This document shows, piece after piece, positions 52,101-63,660 of a stretch of 64,000 nucleotides of DNA; within the stretch, counting starts at the first letter, position 1, and every line of letters begins with the position of its first letter. The DNA is from Sphingomonas sp. GM_Shp_1 (GTDB lineage: Bacteria; Pseudomonadota; Alphaproteobacteria; Sphingomonadales; Sphingomonadaceae): positions 1 through 64,000 of the forward strand of contig NZ_JALNUR010000011.1 in the NCBI RefSeq assembly GCF_026540895.1, given 5' to 3'. The notes beneath the pieces were generated by a model. The model was not told the origin of the DNA and made no database searches. It saw only the letters and a list, made by a program, of their open reading frames with translations. Position numbers and translations under genes: made by a program.

Positions 52101-55100
52101 GGTAGCCGCGCGCTGACCGTGAATTCCGACTATCGTATCTCGGACGGGGTCGACGGTCGTAACTATGTCGTCACGCTCGCCGGTGCGACAGGGACGATCA
52201 CACGCCGCACGCTGACCGCGACGGCGACGATCAATACCAAGGTGTATGACGGGACCACGGCGGCGACGGGCTCGTTCGACTCCCTGATGAACATCGCGCT
52301 GGGCGACGATGTCGCCGTCGCGGGCGGGACGCTGACGTTCGCCGATCGCAACGTCGGCTCCAACAAGGCGGTCACCGTCACCGGCGCGTCACTGGGCGGG
52401 ACGGATGCGGGCAATTATATCCTGAGCGGCGCCGTGTCCGGCGTCGGCCGGATCACTCCCGCGGCGCTGACGTTGAATGCCGTCGGCGATACCAAGGTCT
52501 ATGACGGCACCGTGAATTCGGCGGGCATCGTCCAGACCGTCGGTCTGGTCGGCGGTGACGCCGTCATCGCCACCCAGACGTTCGATGCGAAGGATGCCGC
52601 AGGCCGCACGCTTCAGGTGAACAATTATTCGGTCATCGACGGTAATGGTGGCCGCAACTACGATGTGACGCTGGGCGCCACGGCGGCGGGGACGATCACG
52701 GCGAAGTCGCTCAGCGCCGACGTCACGATCAACAACAAGGTCTATGACGGCACGACCACCGCGACCGGCACCATCAACGGCCTGACCGGCGTCATTTCCG
52801 GCGACACGGTGTCGGTCGACATGTCGAACGGCGTCATCAGCTTCGTCAATCGCGATGCGGGTATCGGCAAGGCGGTGACCGTCGGCGGCCTGACGCTGAG
52901 CGGCGCCGATGCGTCCAACTACCAGTTGGCGGGGACAGCCAACGGCACCGCCAACATCGCCAAGGCGACGCTGACGCTGACGGCGGCGGCGGACAGCAAG
53001 ACCTATGACGGGACGCTGCTGTCGAGCGGTGTCGTGACCGCCAGCGGTCTGGTCGGCGGCGACACGATCAGCGACATGACCCAGGCGTTCGATACGAAGA
53101 ACGCGGGCAGCCGCACGCTGAGCGCCAATGCCTGGACGATTGCCGACGGCAATGGCGGCAACAACTATGTTGTCGCGAAGGTCGATGCGGTCGGCACCAT
53201 CGCACAGAAGCTGCTGACCGGTGAGATCACCGGACGGATCAGCAAGACCTATGACGGCACCGATACGGCCACGCTGAGCGCGGCCAATCTGGACGGGATC
53301 ATCGCGGGCGACGTGGTGACGGTATCGAACACCGGGGCCACCTATGCCGACAAGAATGTCGGCACGAACAAGCTGGTGACGGTGTCGGGCCTGGCCTTGG
53401 CGGGGACGGATGCGGCGAACTATGCACTGCAATCGACCTCGACCCAGGCGGCGGTCGGCACGATCCTGGCCCGACAGATCGCGCTGAGCGTCACGGGCAA
53501 TGCGGCCAAGACCTATGACGGCACGACCTCTCTGTCCGCTGGACAACTCGGCACGCTGAGCTTCGTGCTGGCGAACGGCGACACGGCGACCCAGGCGCTG
53601 CTGACCAGCGACGGCGTGGCGACGGACCTGAGCGCCGTCACGGGCACGCTGGCGGATCGCGATGCGGGCAACGGCAAGAGCGTGACGCTGACCGGCTACG
53701 GGCTGAGCAACAACGGCCTTGGCAACTATGTCCTGACGACCGGGTCGATCCAGGGCGTGGCGAATGTTGCCAAGGCGACGCTGACGCTGACGGCGGCAGC
53801 CGACAGCAAGACCTATGACGGCACGGTGCTGTCGAGCGGTGTCGTGACCGCTAGCGGTCTGGTCGGCGGCGATACGATCAGCGACATGACCCAGGCGTTC
53901 GATACGAAGAATGCCGGCAGCCGCACGCTGAGCGCGAATGCGTGGACGATCAGCGATGGCAACGGTGGCAACAACTATGCGGTGACAAAGGTCGATGCGG
54001 TCGGCACCATCGCGCAGAAGCTGCTGACCGGTGAGATCACCGGCTCGATCAGCAAGACCTATGACGGCACCGACACGGCGACGTTCGGCGCGGCCAATAT
54101 CGACGGCATCATCGCGGGCGACGTGGTGACGGTATCGAACACCGGCGCGACCTATGCCGACAAGAATGTCGGCACGAACAAGCTGGTGACGGTGTCGGGC
54201 CTGGCGCTGGCGGGGACGGATGCGGCGAACTATGCGCTGCAATCGACCTCGGCCCAGGCGTCGGTCGGCACGATCCTGGCGCGTCAGATTGCGATCAGCG
54301 TCAGCGGTACCGCGGCCAAGACCTATGACGGCACGACCGCTCTGACGGCTGGCCAGCTCGGCACGCTGAGCTTCGTCCTGGCCGATGGCGACACCGCGAC
54401 CCAGGCGCTGCTCACCAGCGACAACATCGCGGCGGATCTGAGCGCTGTGACGGGCACGCTGGCGGATCGCAATGCGGGCAACGGCAAGAGCGTGACGCTG
54501 ACGGGCTATGAACTCGTCAACAACGGGCTCGGCAATTACGTCCTGACGAACGCCTCGATCCAGGCAGTGGCCAACATCGCAAAGGCGACGTTGATGCTGA
54601 CCGCAGGGTCGGACAGCAAGACCTATGACGGGACGGCGCTGTCGAGCGGTGTCGTGACCGCCAGCGGCCTGGTCGGTGGCGACACGATCAGCGATATGAC
54701 CCAGGCGTTCGATACGAAGAACGCCGGCACCCGCGTGCTGAGCGCCAATGCCTGGACGATCGGCGACGGTAATGGCGGCAACAACTATACCGTCACGAAG
54801 GTCGATGCGGTCGGCACGATCGATCGCAAGCTGCTGACCGGCCAGCTCGTCGGAACGGTCACCAAGACCTATGACGGCACCGACATGGCGACGCTGAGCG
54901 GTGCCAATGTGGCGGGCATCATCAGCGGCGACGACGTCATCGTCTCGAACACCGGCGCGACCTTCGCCGACAAGAATGTCGGGACCAACAAGGCCGTGTC
55001 CATCACGGGCATGAACCTGAGCGGCAGCTCGGCGGGCAATTATCTGCTCCAGTCAGACTCGGCGACCGCCTATATCGGCACGATCTTCGCGCGTACGGTG

Positions 55101-58100
55101 ACGCTCAACCTGGCCGGTCTGGGTACGAAGACCTATGACGGGACCACGGCCCTCGCGCACAGCCAATTGGGTTCACTGGCGCTGACCGCTGCCAGCGGCG
55201 ATGCGGCGACGCAGACGCTGATGGCGACCGACGGCGTTTCCCTGAACGTGTCGGGCATGACCGGCGTGCTGGCCGATCGCAACGCGGGGACCGGCAAGGG
55301 CGTGTCCCTGTCGGGCTATACGCTCGACGGCAATTCGCTCGGCAACTATGTGCTGGCCTCCAACACGGTCAGCGGTCTGGCGAATGTCGATCGTGCGACG
55401 CTGGTCCTTACGGCGGCGAACGAGAGCAAGACCTATGACGGCACGGTCGCCTCGACCGGCACGGTCGGTGTCGTCGGGCTGAAGACCGGCGACACCATCA
55501 CCGATCTGTCGCAGGCCTTTGCCAGCCGCAACGTGGGCAACCGCGCGTTGCAGGTCACCGGCTACAGCCTCGATGACGGAAATAACGGCGCGAACTATAT
55601 CGTTCAGCGGGTCGATGGCACCGGCGCGATCGCGCAGCGTCAGCTGAGCGTCATCGCGACCGCCAACAACAAGGTCTATGACGGCACGACCACGGCGACC
55701 GGCACGTTCGGGCCGTTGCAGAATATGGTCGTGGGCGACAGCGTCGGCGTCACCGCGACCCTGGCCTTCGCCGATCGCAATGCGGGGGCGGCCAAGACGG
55801 TCACGGCGTCGAACATCATCCTCAGTGGAGCGGATGCGGCCAACTACTCGCTGACCAGTATCGCGGACAGCGTGGCGGATATCGCCAAGGCGTCGCTGGT
55901 GCTGACGGCGGTAACCGATGTGCGCCAATATGACGGCACCCGGACCTCCACCGGCGTGGTGTCGGCTGCTGGCCTGGTATCGGGTGACAGCTTCACCGCG
56001 ACCCAGTCCTTCGCCGACAAGAATGTTGGCAGCCGCGCGCTGCGGGTCGATGCGGACTATGCCGTCACCGACGGCAATGGCGGCAACAACTATGTGGTGA
56101 CGCTCCAGGACGCGACGGGCGCGATCACCCAGCGCGTGCTGACCAGCTCGGTCACCGTCGATACCAAGGAGTATGACGGCAATACGGCCGCGACCGGCAC
56201 CTTCGGCGCATTGCAGAACATCGTCGCCGGAGAAACGGTGACGCTGTCGGGCGGCACGCTGTCCTTCGCCAACCGTAACGCAGGGGCGGGCAAGGCGGTC
56301 AACGTGACCGGCGCGACGCTGGCCGGTGCGGATGCGGCCAATTACGTGCTGAGCTCGATCGGTGGCGGCACGGGTACGATCACGCAGAAGGCCCTGGTCC
56401 TGAACGCGGTGACGGATACGAAGGTCTATGACGGCGCCACCGCCTCGGCGGCGCAGGTGCAGGCCGTCGGCTTGGTCGCGGGCGACGTGGTCGCCGCGAC
56501 CCAGTCGTTCGACAGCAGGAACGCGGGCGACCGCACGCTGGCCGTCAATGGCGGCTGGGCGATCGCGGACGGCAATGGCGGCAACAACTATGCCGTCACC
56601 ATCGGCACCACCGCCTTCGGCACGATCAGCCAGAAGGTTCTGCAGGCGATCGCGACCGTCAACGACAAGGCCTATGACGGCACCATCGCAGCGACCGGCG
56701 CGGCGACCGGCCTGTCGGGCGTGGTGGGCGCCGACGCCGTGGCTTTGGGCGGAAGCGGCGTGTTCGCCTTCGTCGATCGCAACGCCGGTAACGGGAAGGC
56801 GGTCACCGTCAGCGGCATGACCCTGACGGGCGCCGATGCCGGTAACTACAGCCTCGCGTCGATCGCCAACGGCACCGCCAACATTGCCAAGGCGGTGCTG
56901 ACGCTGACGGCGGTGACGGACAGCAAGACCTATGACGGCACCGTCGCGTCCAGCGGCGTGGTCACGCACTCCGGCCTGGTGGCCGGCGATACGATCAGCG
57001 GCCTGACCCAGGCGTTCGACAGCAAGGCCGCGGGCAACCGCACGCTGAGCGCCAACGCCTGGACGATCAGCGACGGCAATGCCGGAGGCAACTATGCGGT
57101 GACGAAGGTCGACGCCGCGGGATCCATCGGGCAGAAACTGTTGAGCGGTGAGCTCAGCGGCACCGTCACCAAGGTATATGACGGTACCACGACCGCGACG
57201 CTGCTGCCGACCAACCTGCTGGGCGTGGTCGCGGGCGATGCGGTGGTCGTGAGCACCACCGGCGCGGACTATGCCGACCAGAATGCCGGGACCAACAAGC
57301 TGGTCACCGTGTCGGGCATGTCGCTGAGCGGCGCGGATGCGGGCAATTATGTGCTTCAGAGCGCGTCCACATCCGCGAACGTCGGTGAGATCACCGCGCG
57401 CCGGATCGTGGTCAGCACGACCGGCCGGGGTGCGAAGACCTATGACGGCACCACGACGCTGGCGGCGAACCAGATGGGCTCGCTCGTCTTCCTCGCGGCC
57501 GATGGCGATGCCGCCACCCAGGCTCTCCTGTCGGCCGATGGCGTCTCGCTGAACGCCACCGGCGTGACCGGTACGCTGGCCGATCGTAATGCGGGTACGG
57601 GCAAGGCCTTGACGCTGACCGGCTATGCGCTGGATGGCAACGGGCTCGGCAACTATGCGCTTTCGTCCACCACGATCGGTGGGCTGGCCGACGTCGCGCG
57701 GGCGACGCTGGTGCTGAGCGCCGTGGGTGACAGCAAGACCTATGACGGCGTGCGGACGTCGACCGGCTCGGTGGGGATCACTGGGCTGATCGGTAGCGAT
57801 ACCGCCACGGCGGTCCAGTCCTTCGACAGCCGCAATGCGGGTGACCGGGTGCTGCAGGTCACCGGCTATAACATCGTCGACGGCAATGGCGGCGGCAATT
57901 ATGTCGTGACGCTGCAGGACGCGGTGGGCACGATCGCCAAGCGGGAACTGACCGCGGCGGTCATGGTCGCCGACAAGGTCTATGACGGCACGCGCGCCGC
58001 GACCGGTACGTTCGGTGCACTCCAGAACCTCGTCATGGGCGACACCGTCAGCGCGACGGCGGCGATGACGTTCAACGATCGCAATGTCGGTGCGAGCAAG

Positions 58101-61100
58101 CTGGTCACGATCAGCGGCGTGACGTTGACGGGTGCGGATGCGGGTAATTACGCCCTGCTTCCGATCGCCAGCACGGCGACCGCGTCGATCACCCGGGCCG
58201 CGCTGTCGCTGACGGCGACGACGGATATCCGCCAGTATGACGGCACGCTGGCTTCGTCCGGCGCGGTCCAGGCTGTCGGCCTGGCCGCGGGCGACAGCTT
58301 CACCGCGACCCAGTCCTTCGCCGACAAGAATGTCGGCAGCCGGGCGTTGCGCGTCGATGCGGGCTATGCCCTCGCAGACGGCAATGGCGGCAACAACTAT
58401 CTGGTGACGCTGGTCGATGCGACCGGTGCGATCACGCAGCGCGTGCTGACCAGCTCGGTCACCGTCGATACCAAGGAGTATGACGGCAATACGGCGGCGA
58501 CCGGCAGCTTCGGCGCGCTGCAGAACATCGTCGTCGGAGAAACGGTGACGCTGTCGGGCGGCACGCTGACCTTCGCCAACCGCAATGCGGGCGCGGGCAA
58601 GGCGGTCAACGTGACCGGCGCGACGCTGGCCGGTGCGGATGCGGCCAACTACGTGCTGAGCACGATCGGCGACGGTACGGGTACAATCACGCAGAAGGCG
58701 CTCGTCCTGAATGCGGTCGGCGATACCAAGGTCTATGACAACACCACCGCCTCGGCGGCGCAGGTGCAGGCGGTCGGCCTGGTCGCGGGCGACGTGGTCA
58801 CCGCGACCCAGTCGTTCGACAGCAAGAATGCGGGCACCCGCACGCTGGCCGTCAATGGCGGCTGGGCGATCGCGGATGGCAATGGCGGCAACAACTATGC
58901 CGTCACCATCGGCACCACCGCTGCTGGCACGATCACGCCAAAGGCCGTGCAGGCGAACGCCACCGTCGACAACAAGGTCTATGACGGCGGCACCGTGGCG
59001 ACCGGAACCATCACCGGCCTGGTCGGCGTGATCGCGGGCAACGATGTCCTCACCAATGGCAACGGCACGTTCGCCTTCGTCGATCGCAATGCGGGCGACG
59101 GCAAGACGGTTACCGTCAGCGGTGTCACGCTGACCGGCGCGGATGCCAGCAACTACACCATCGCATCGATCGCCAACGGCACCGCCAACATCGCCAAGGC
59201 GACGCTGACGCTGACGGCGGCGGCGGACGGCAAGACCTATGACGGGACGCTGCTGTCGAGCGGTGTCGTGACGGCCAGCGGTCTGGTCGGCGGCGACACG
59301 ATCAGCGACATGACCCAGGCGTTCGATACGAAGAACGCGGGCACCCGCACGCTGAGCGCCAATGCCTGGACGATTGCCGATGGCAATGGCGGCAACAACT
59401 ATGTGGTGGCCAAGGTCGATGCGGTCGGGACCATCGCACAGAAGCTGCTGACCGGTGAGATCACCGGTTCGATCAGCAAGACCTATGACGGCACCGATGC
59501 GGCGACGTTCGGCGCGGCCAATATCGACGGCATCATCGCGGGCGACGTAGTGACGGTGTCGAGCACCGGGGCCACCTATGCCGACAGGAATGTTGGCACG
59601 AACAAGCTGGTGACGGTGTCGGGCCTCGCGCTGACGGGGACGGATGCGGCGAACTATGCGCTGCAATCGACCTCGGCCCAGGCGGCGGTCGGCACGATCC
59701 TGGCCCGCCAGATCGCGCTGAGCGTCACGGGCAACGCGGCCAAGACCTATGACGGCACGACTGCTCTGACGGCGGGCCAGCTCGGCACGTTGAGCTTCGT
59801 GCTGGCGAACGGCGACACGGCGACGCAGGCGCTGCTGACCAGCGACGGCGTGGCGACGGACCTGAGCGCCGTCACCGGCACGCTGGCGGATCGCAATGCG
59901 GGCAACGGCAAGAGCGTGACGCTGACGGGCTATGGTCTGAGCAACAATGCGTTCGGCAACTATGCCCTGACGAACGCCTCGCTCCAGGCGGTGGCCGATG
60001 TCGCCAAGGCGACGTTGACGCTGACGGCGGCGGCGGACAGCAAGACCTATGACGGGACGCTGCTGTCGAGCGGTGTCGTGACCGCCAGCGGCCTCGTCGG
60101 CGGCGATACGATCGGCGGCGTGACCCAGGCGTTCGATACGAAGAACGCCGGCAGCCGCACGCTGAGCGCCAATGCCTGGACGATCAGCGACGGCAATGGC
60201 GGCAACAACTATGCGGTGGTCAAGGTCGACGCGGTCGGCACCATCGCGCAGAAGCTGCTGACCGGCGAGATCACCGGCACCGTCTCCAAGGTCTATGACG
60301 GGACGACGGCGGCGACGCTGCTGCCGACCAACCTGCTCGGCGTGATTGCGGGCGATGCGGTGACGGTGACGGCGGGCAGCGCCACTTATGCCGATCGGAA
60401 TGTCGGTACGAACAAGCTGGTGACGGTGTCGGGCATCACGCTGAACGGCGTGGATGCGGCCAATTATCTGCTCCAGGGCACGACCGCATCCGCGAGTGTC
60501 GGCGAGATCACCGCTCGCCGGATCGCGGTGACGACGACCGGTCTGGGTGCGAAAACCTATGACGGCACGACCCTGCTGGGTACCAACCAGCATGGGACGC
60601 TCACCTTCCTTGCGGCGGATGGCGATGCGGTGACGCAGGCGCTGATGAATGCCGATGGCGTCGCCCTGAACGCGACGGGTGTCACCGGCACGCTGGCGGA
60701 TCGCAATGCCGGGACCGGCAAGGGCGTGACGCTGTCGGGCTACACGCTCGATGGCAATGCATTCGGCAACTATGTCCTGGCATCCGCCACGACCATGGCG
60801 CTGGCGGATGTCGCCCGGGCGCAGCTGACCCTGTCGGCCGTCGCGGACAGCAAGGTGTATGACGGCACGTCGGCGTCGAGCGGTACGGTCGCCGTCACCG
60901 GCCTCGTCAGCGGTGACACGGTCACCGCGACCCAGGCGTTCGACAGCCGCAACGCCGGATCGCGTCTGTTGCAGGTGGGTGGGGTCACCCTCACCGACGG
61001 TAACGGCGGCGGCAACTATGTGGTGACGTTGCAGGACGCCAATGGCGTGATCGCCAAGCGCGACCTGACCACCTCGGTCTCCGTCAACGACAAGGTCTAT

Positions 61101-63660
61101 GACGGCACCACGCTGGCCACCGGCACGCTCAGCCCGTTGCAGAACGTGATCGCAGGGGACGATGTCGCGGTTTCGGTCGCGATGGCGTTCGCCGACCGGA
61201 ATGCGGGCGCGAACAAGACGGTGACGATCGGCACCGGCATGTTGTCGGGCCTGAGCGCGGCCAACTACAACCTCGTCCCGCTGCCGACCTCGGCCACGGC
61301 GACGATCGCCAAGGCCGCCCTCGCGCTCACTGCCGTCAGCGATATCCGCCAGTATGACGGGACCTTGACCTCGACCGGGACGGTCGTCGCCAACGGTCTG
61401 GTCGCTGGCGACAGCGTCACCGCCAGCCAGGTCTTCGACAGCAAGAACGCTGGCGGACGGACGCTGCGGGTCGCTGCGGGCTATGCGCTCAACGACGGTA
61501 ACGGTGGCAACAACTATGCGGTGACGCTGGTCGATGCGGCGGGTGCGATCACCCAGCGTGTTCTGACCACCTCGGTCGCGGTCGACACCAAGGAGTATGA
61601 CGGCACCACCGCGGCGACCGGTACGTTCGGCGCGCTCCAGAATTTGGTGAGCGGCGAGACGGTGACGCTGTCGGGCGGAACGCTGGCGTTCGCCGACCGC
61701 AATGCCGGTATCGGCAAGGCGGTCACCGTCACCGGCGCCACGCTGGGCGGAGCGGATGCGGCCAATTACGTGCTGAGCACGACCGGCAACGGTACGGGCA
61801 CCATCACGCGCAAGGCGATCGCGCTCAACGCGGTGACCGACAGCAAGGTGTATGACGGCACGACCGCCTCGGCGGCACAGGTACAGGCGGTCGGCCTGGT
61901 CGCGGGCGACGTGGTCAACGCGACCCAGTCGTTCGACGGCAAGAATGCGGGCGACCGCACGCTGTCGATCAACGGTGGCTGGACCATCGCGGACGGCAAT
62001 GGCGGCAACAACTATGCCGTCAGCCTCGGCAACCCGGCCGCTGGCGTCATCGTCCGCAAGGAGTTGCAGGTCACCTCGCAGGTCGCGAACAAGGTGTATG
62101 ACGGCACGACGGCGGCGACCGGTTCCATCACCGGCCTGTCCGGCGTGGTCGCGGGCGACACCGTCGCCACCAACGGCACCGGGACCTTCGCGTTCGTCGA
62201 CCGCAACGCCGGTATCGGCAAGTCGGTCACCGTCAACGGCGTGACGCTGTCCGGCGCGGATGCCGCCAACTATGTCCTCGGCACCATCGCGAGCGGCACC
62301 GCCAATGTCGCCAAGGCGCTGCTGACACTGACGGCGGCTGCCGACAGCAAGGTCTATGACGGCACAGCGGCGTCGGTCGGGACGGTCGCGATCAGCGGTC
62401 TCGTCGCCAACGACACCGCCAGCGCCACCCAGGCCTTCGACAGCAAGAATGCGGGCAGCCGCACGATCCTGGCCGACCGCTGGACCATCAACGACGGCAA
62501 TGACGGCGGCAACTATGCCGTCGTCCGGATCGCCGCGAACGGCTCCGTCGCGCAGAAGATGCTGACGGGCCAGCTCACCGGCACGGTCAGCAAGGTGTAT
62601 GACGGTACGACCGCCGCCACCCTGTTGCCGGTCAACATCGACGGTGTGATCGCGGGCGACGCCCTGACCCTGACCATGGCGGGCGCCAGCTATGCCGACC
62701 GCAATGTCGGCACCGGCAAGCGGGTCACGGTGAACGGCATGGCGCTGACCGGCGCCGATGCGGGCAATTATGTCCTCCTGTCGAACAGCGCCGACGCCGA
62801 TGTCGGTACGATCACGCCGCGCGCGGTGACGGTCGTCGGCTCGGGCCTGGGCGCGAAGACCTATGACGGTCGTACGCTGCTCGATCACGACCAGCTGGGC
62901 ACGCTGACGTTCGTTGCGGGGGGCGGGGATGCCATCACTCAGGCGTTGCTGGCGGCCGATGGCGTCGTCCTCGACACCAGCGGCGTCACCGGCACGCTGG
63001 CGGATCGCAATGCGGGCAGCGGCAAGAGCGTCGACCTGACGGGCTACGCGCTCGATGGAAATACGTTCGGCAATTACGAGCTGGTCAACCAGATGGTGCG
63101 TGGCGTTGCGGATGTCGCACGGGCGCGGTTGACCCTGACCGCAACGGGCGAGGACAAGGTCTATGACGGCACCACGACCTCGTCGGGCTCCGTCCAGGTG
63201 CTCGGCCTGATCGCGGGCGACACCGTGACGGCCGGTCAGGCCTTCGACACCAAGAATGCGGGCAATCGACTGATCAAGGTCGTCGGCGTCTCGCTGGCGG
63301 ACGGCAATGACGGCGGCAACTATGCCGTGACGTTGCAGGATGCCTCGGGTGTCATCGCGAAGCGCACTCTGACCGCCACGGTCACGGTGAACGACAAGGT
63401 CTATGACGGTACCACCGTCGCCACCGGCAGCATCGGCTCGCTCGGCAATGTCGTGAACGGCGATAGTCTCGCCGTGGCCGCCAACATGGCGTTCGCCGAC
63501 CGGAATGTCGGCGCCAACAAGGCGGTGACCCTGACGGGGGTGATGCTGGCCGGTGCCGATGCGGGCAACTATACCCTCGTACCGATCGCGAACAGCGTCG
63601 CCACGATCCGCAAGGCCGATCTGACGGTGACCGCGACCGCCGACCGCAAGGCCTATGACG
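46015..63660 (+). repeat. Array of 68 YDG-motif repeats in tpsA
   Basis: I counted 11 motifs in the first frame and 57 in the second, each (S/D/N/T)K(T/V/A)YDGT or a close variant, spaced 240-300 nt. From 51507 on, nine unit types recur in fixed order. Nine-unit blocks start at 51507, 55431, 57738 and 60855, with lengths of 2304, 2307, 2307 and 2304 nt. A fifth begins at 63159. Extra copies of the last three units (810 nt each) are inserted at 53811, 54621 and 60045. Variants include YDN at 58731 and YDA at 48425. Confidence 0.9.

Noticed and set aside
55173..62888. Very long minus-strand open frame (about 2,570 residues) opposite the adhesin
   Set aside because: It is antisense to the YDG repeats, is rich in Arg, Asp and His as expected from reverse-reading GC-biased codons, and shows no domains. 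The periodicity comes from the plus-strand repeats. The same applies to minus-strand frames at 48918-50738 and 52389-54242.
46015..63660. Regular 240-300 nt repeats considered as CRISPR or satellite DNA
   Set aside because: Units are far longer than CRISPR repeats, vary at synonymous sites and keep one reading frame with conserved YDG motifs. They are protein-coding repeats.
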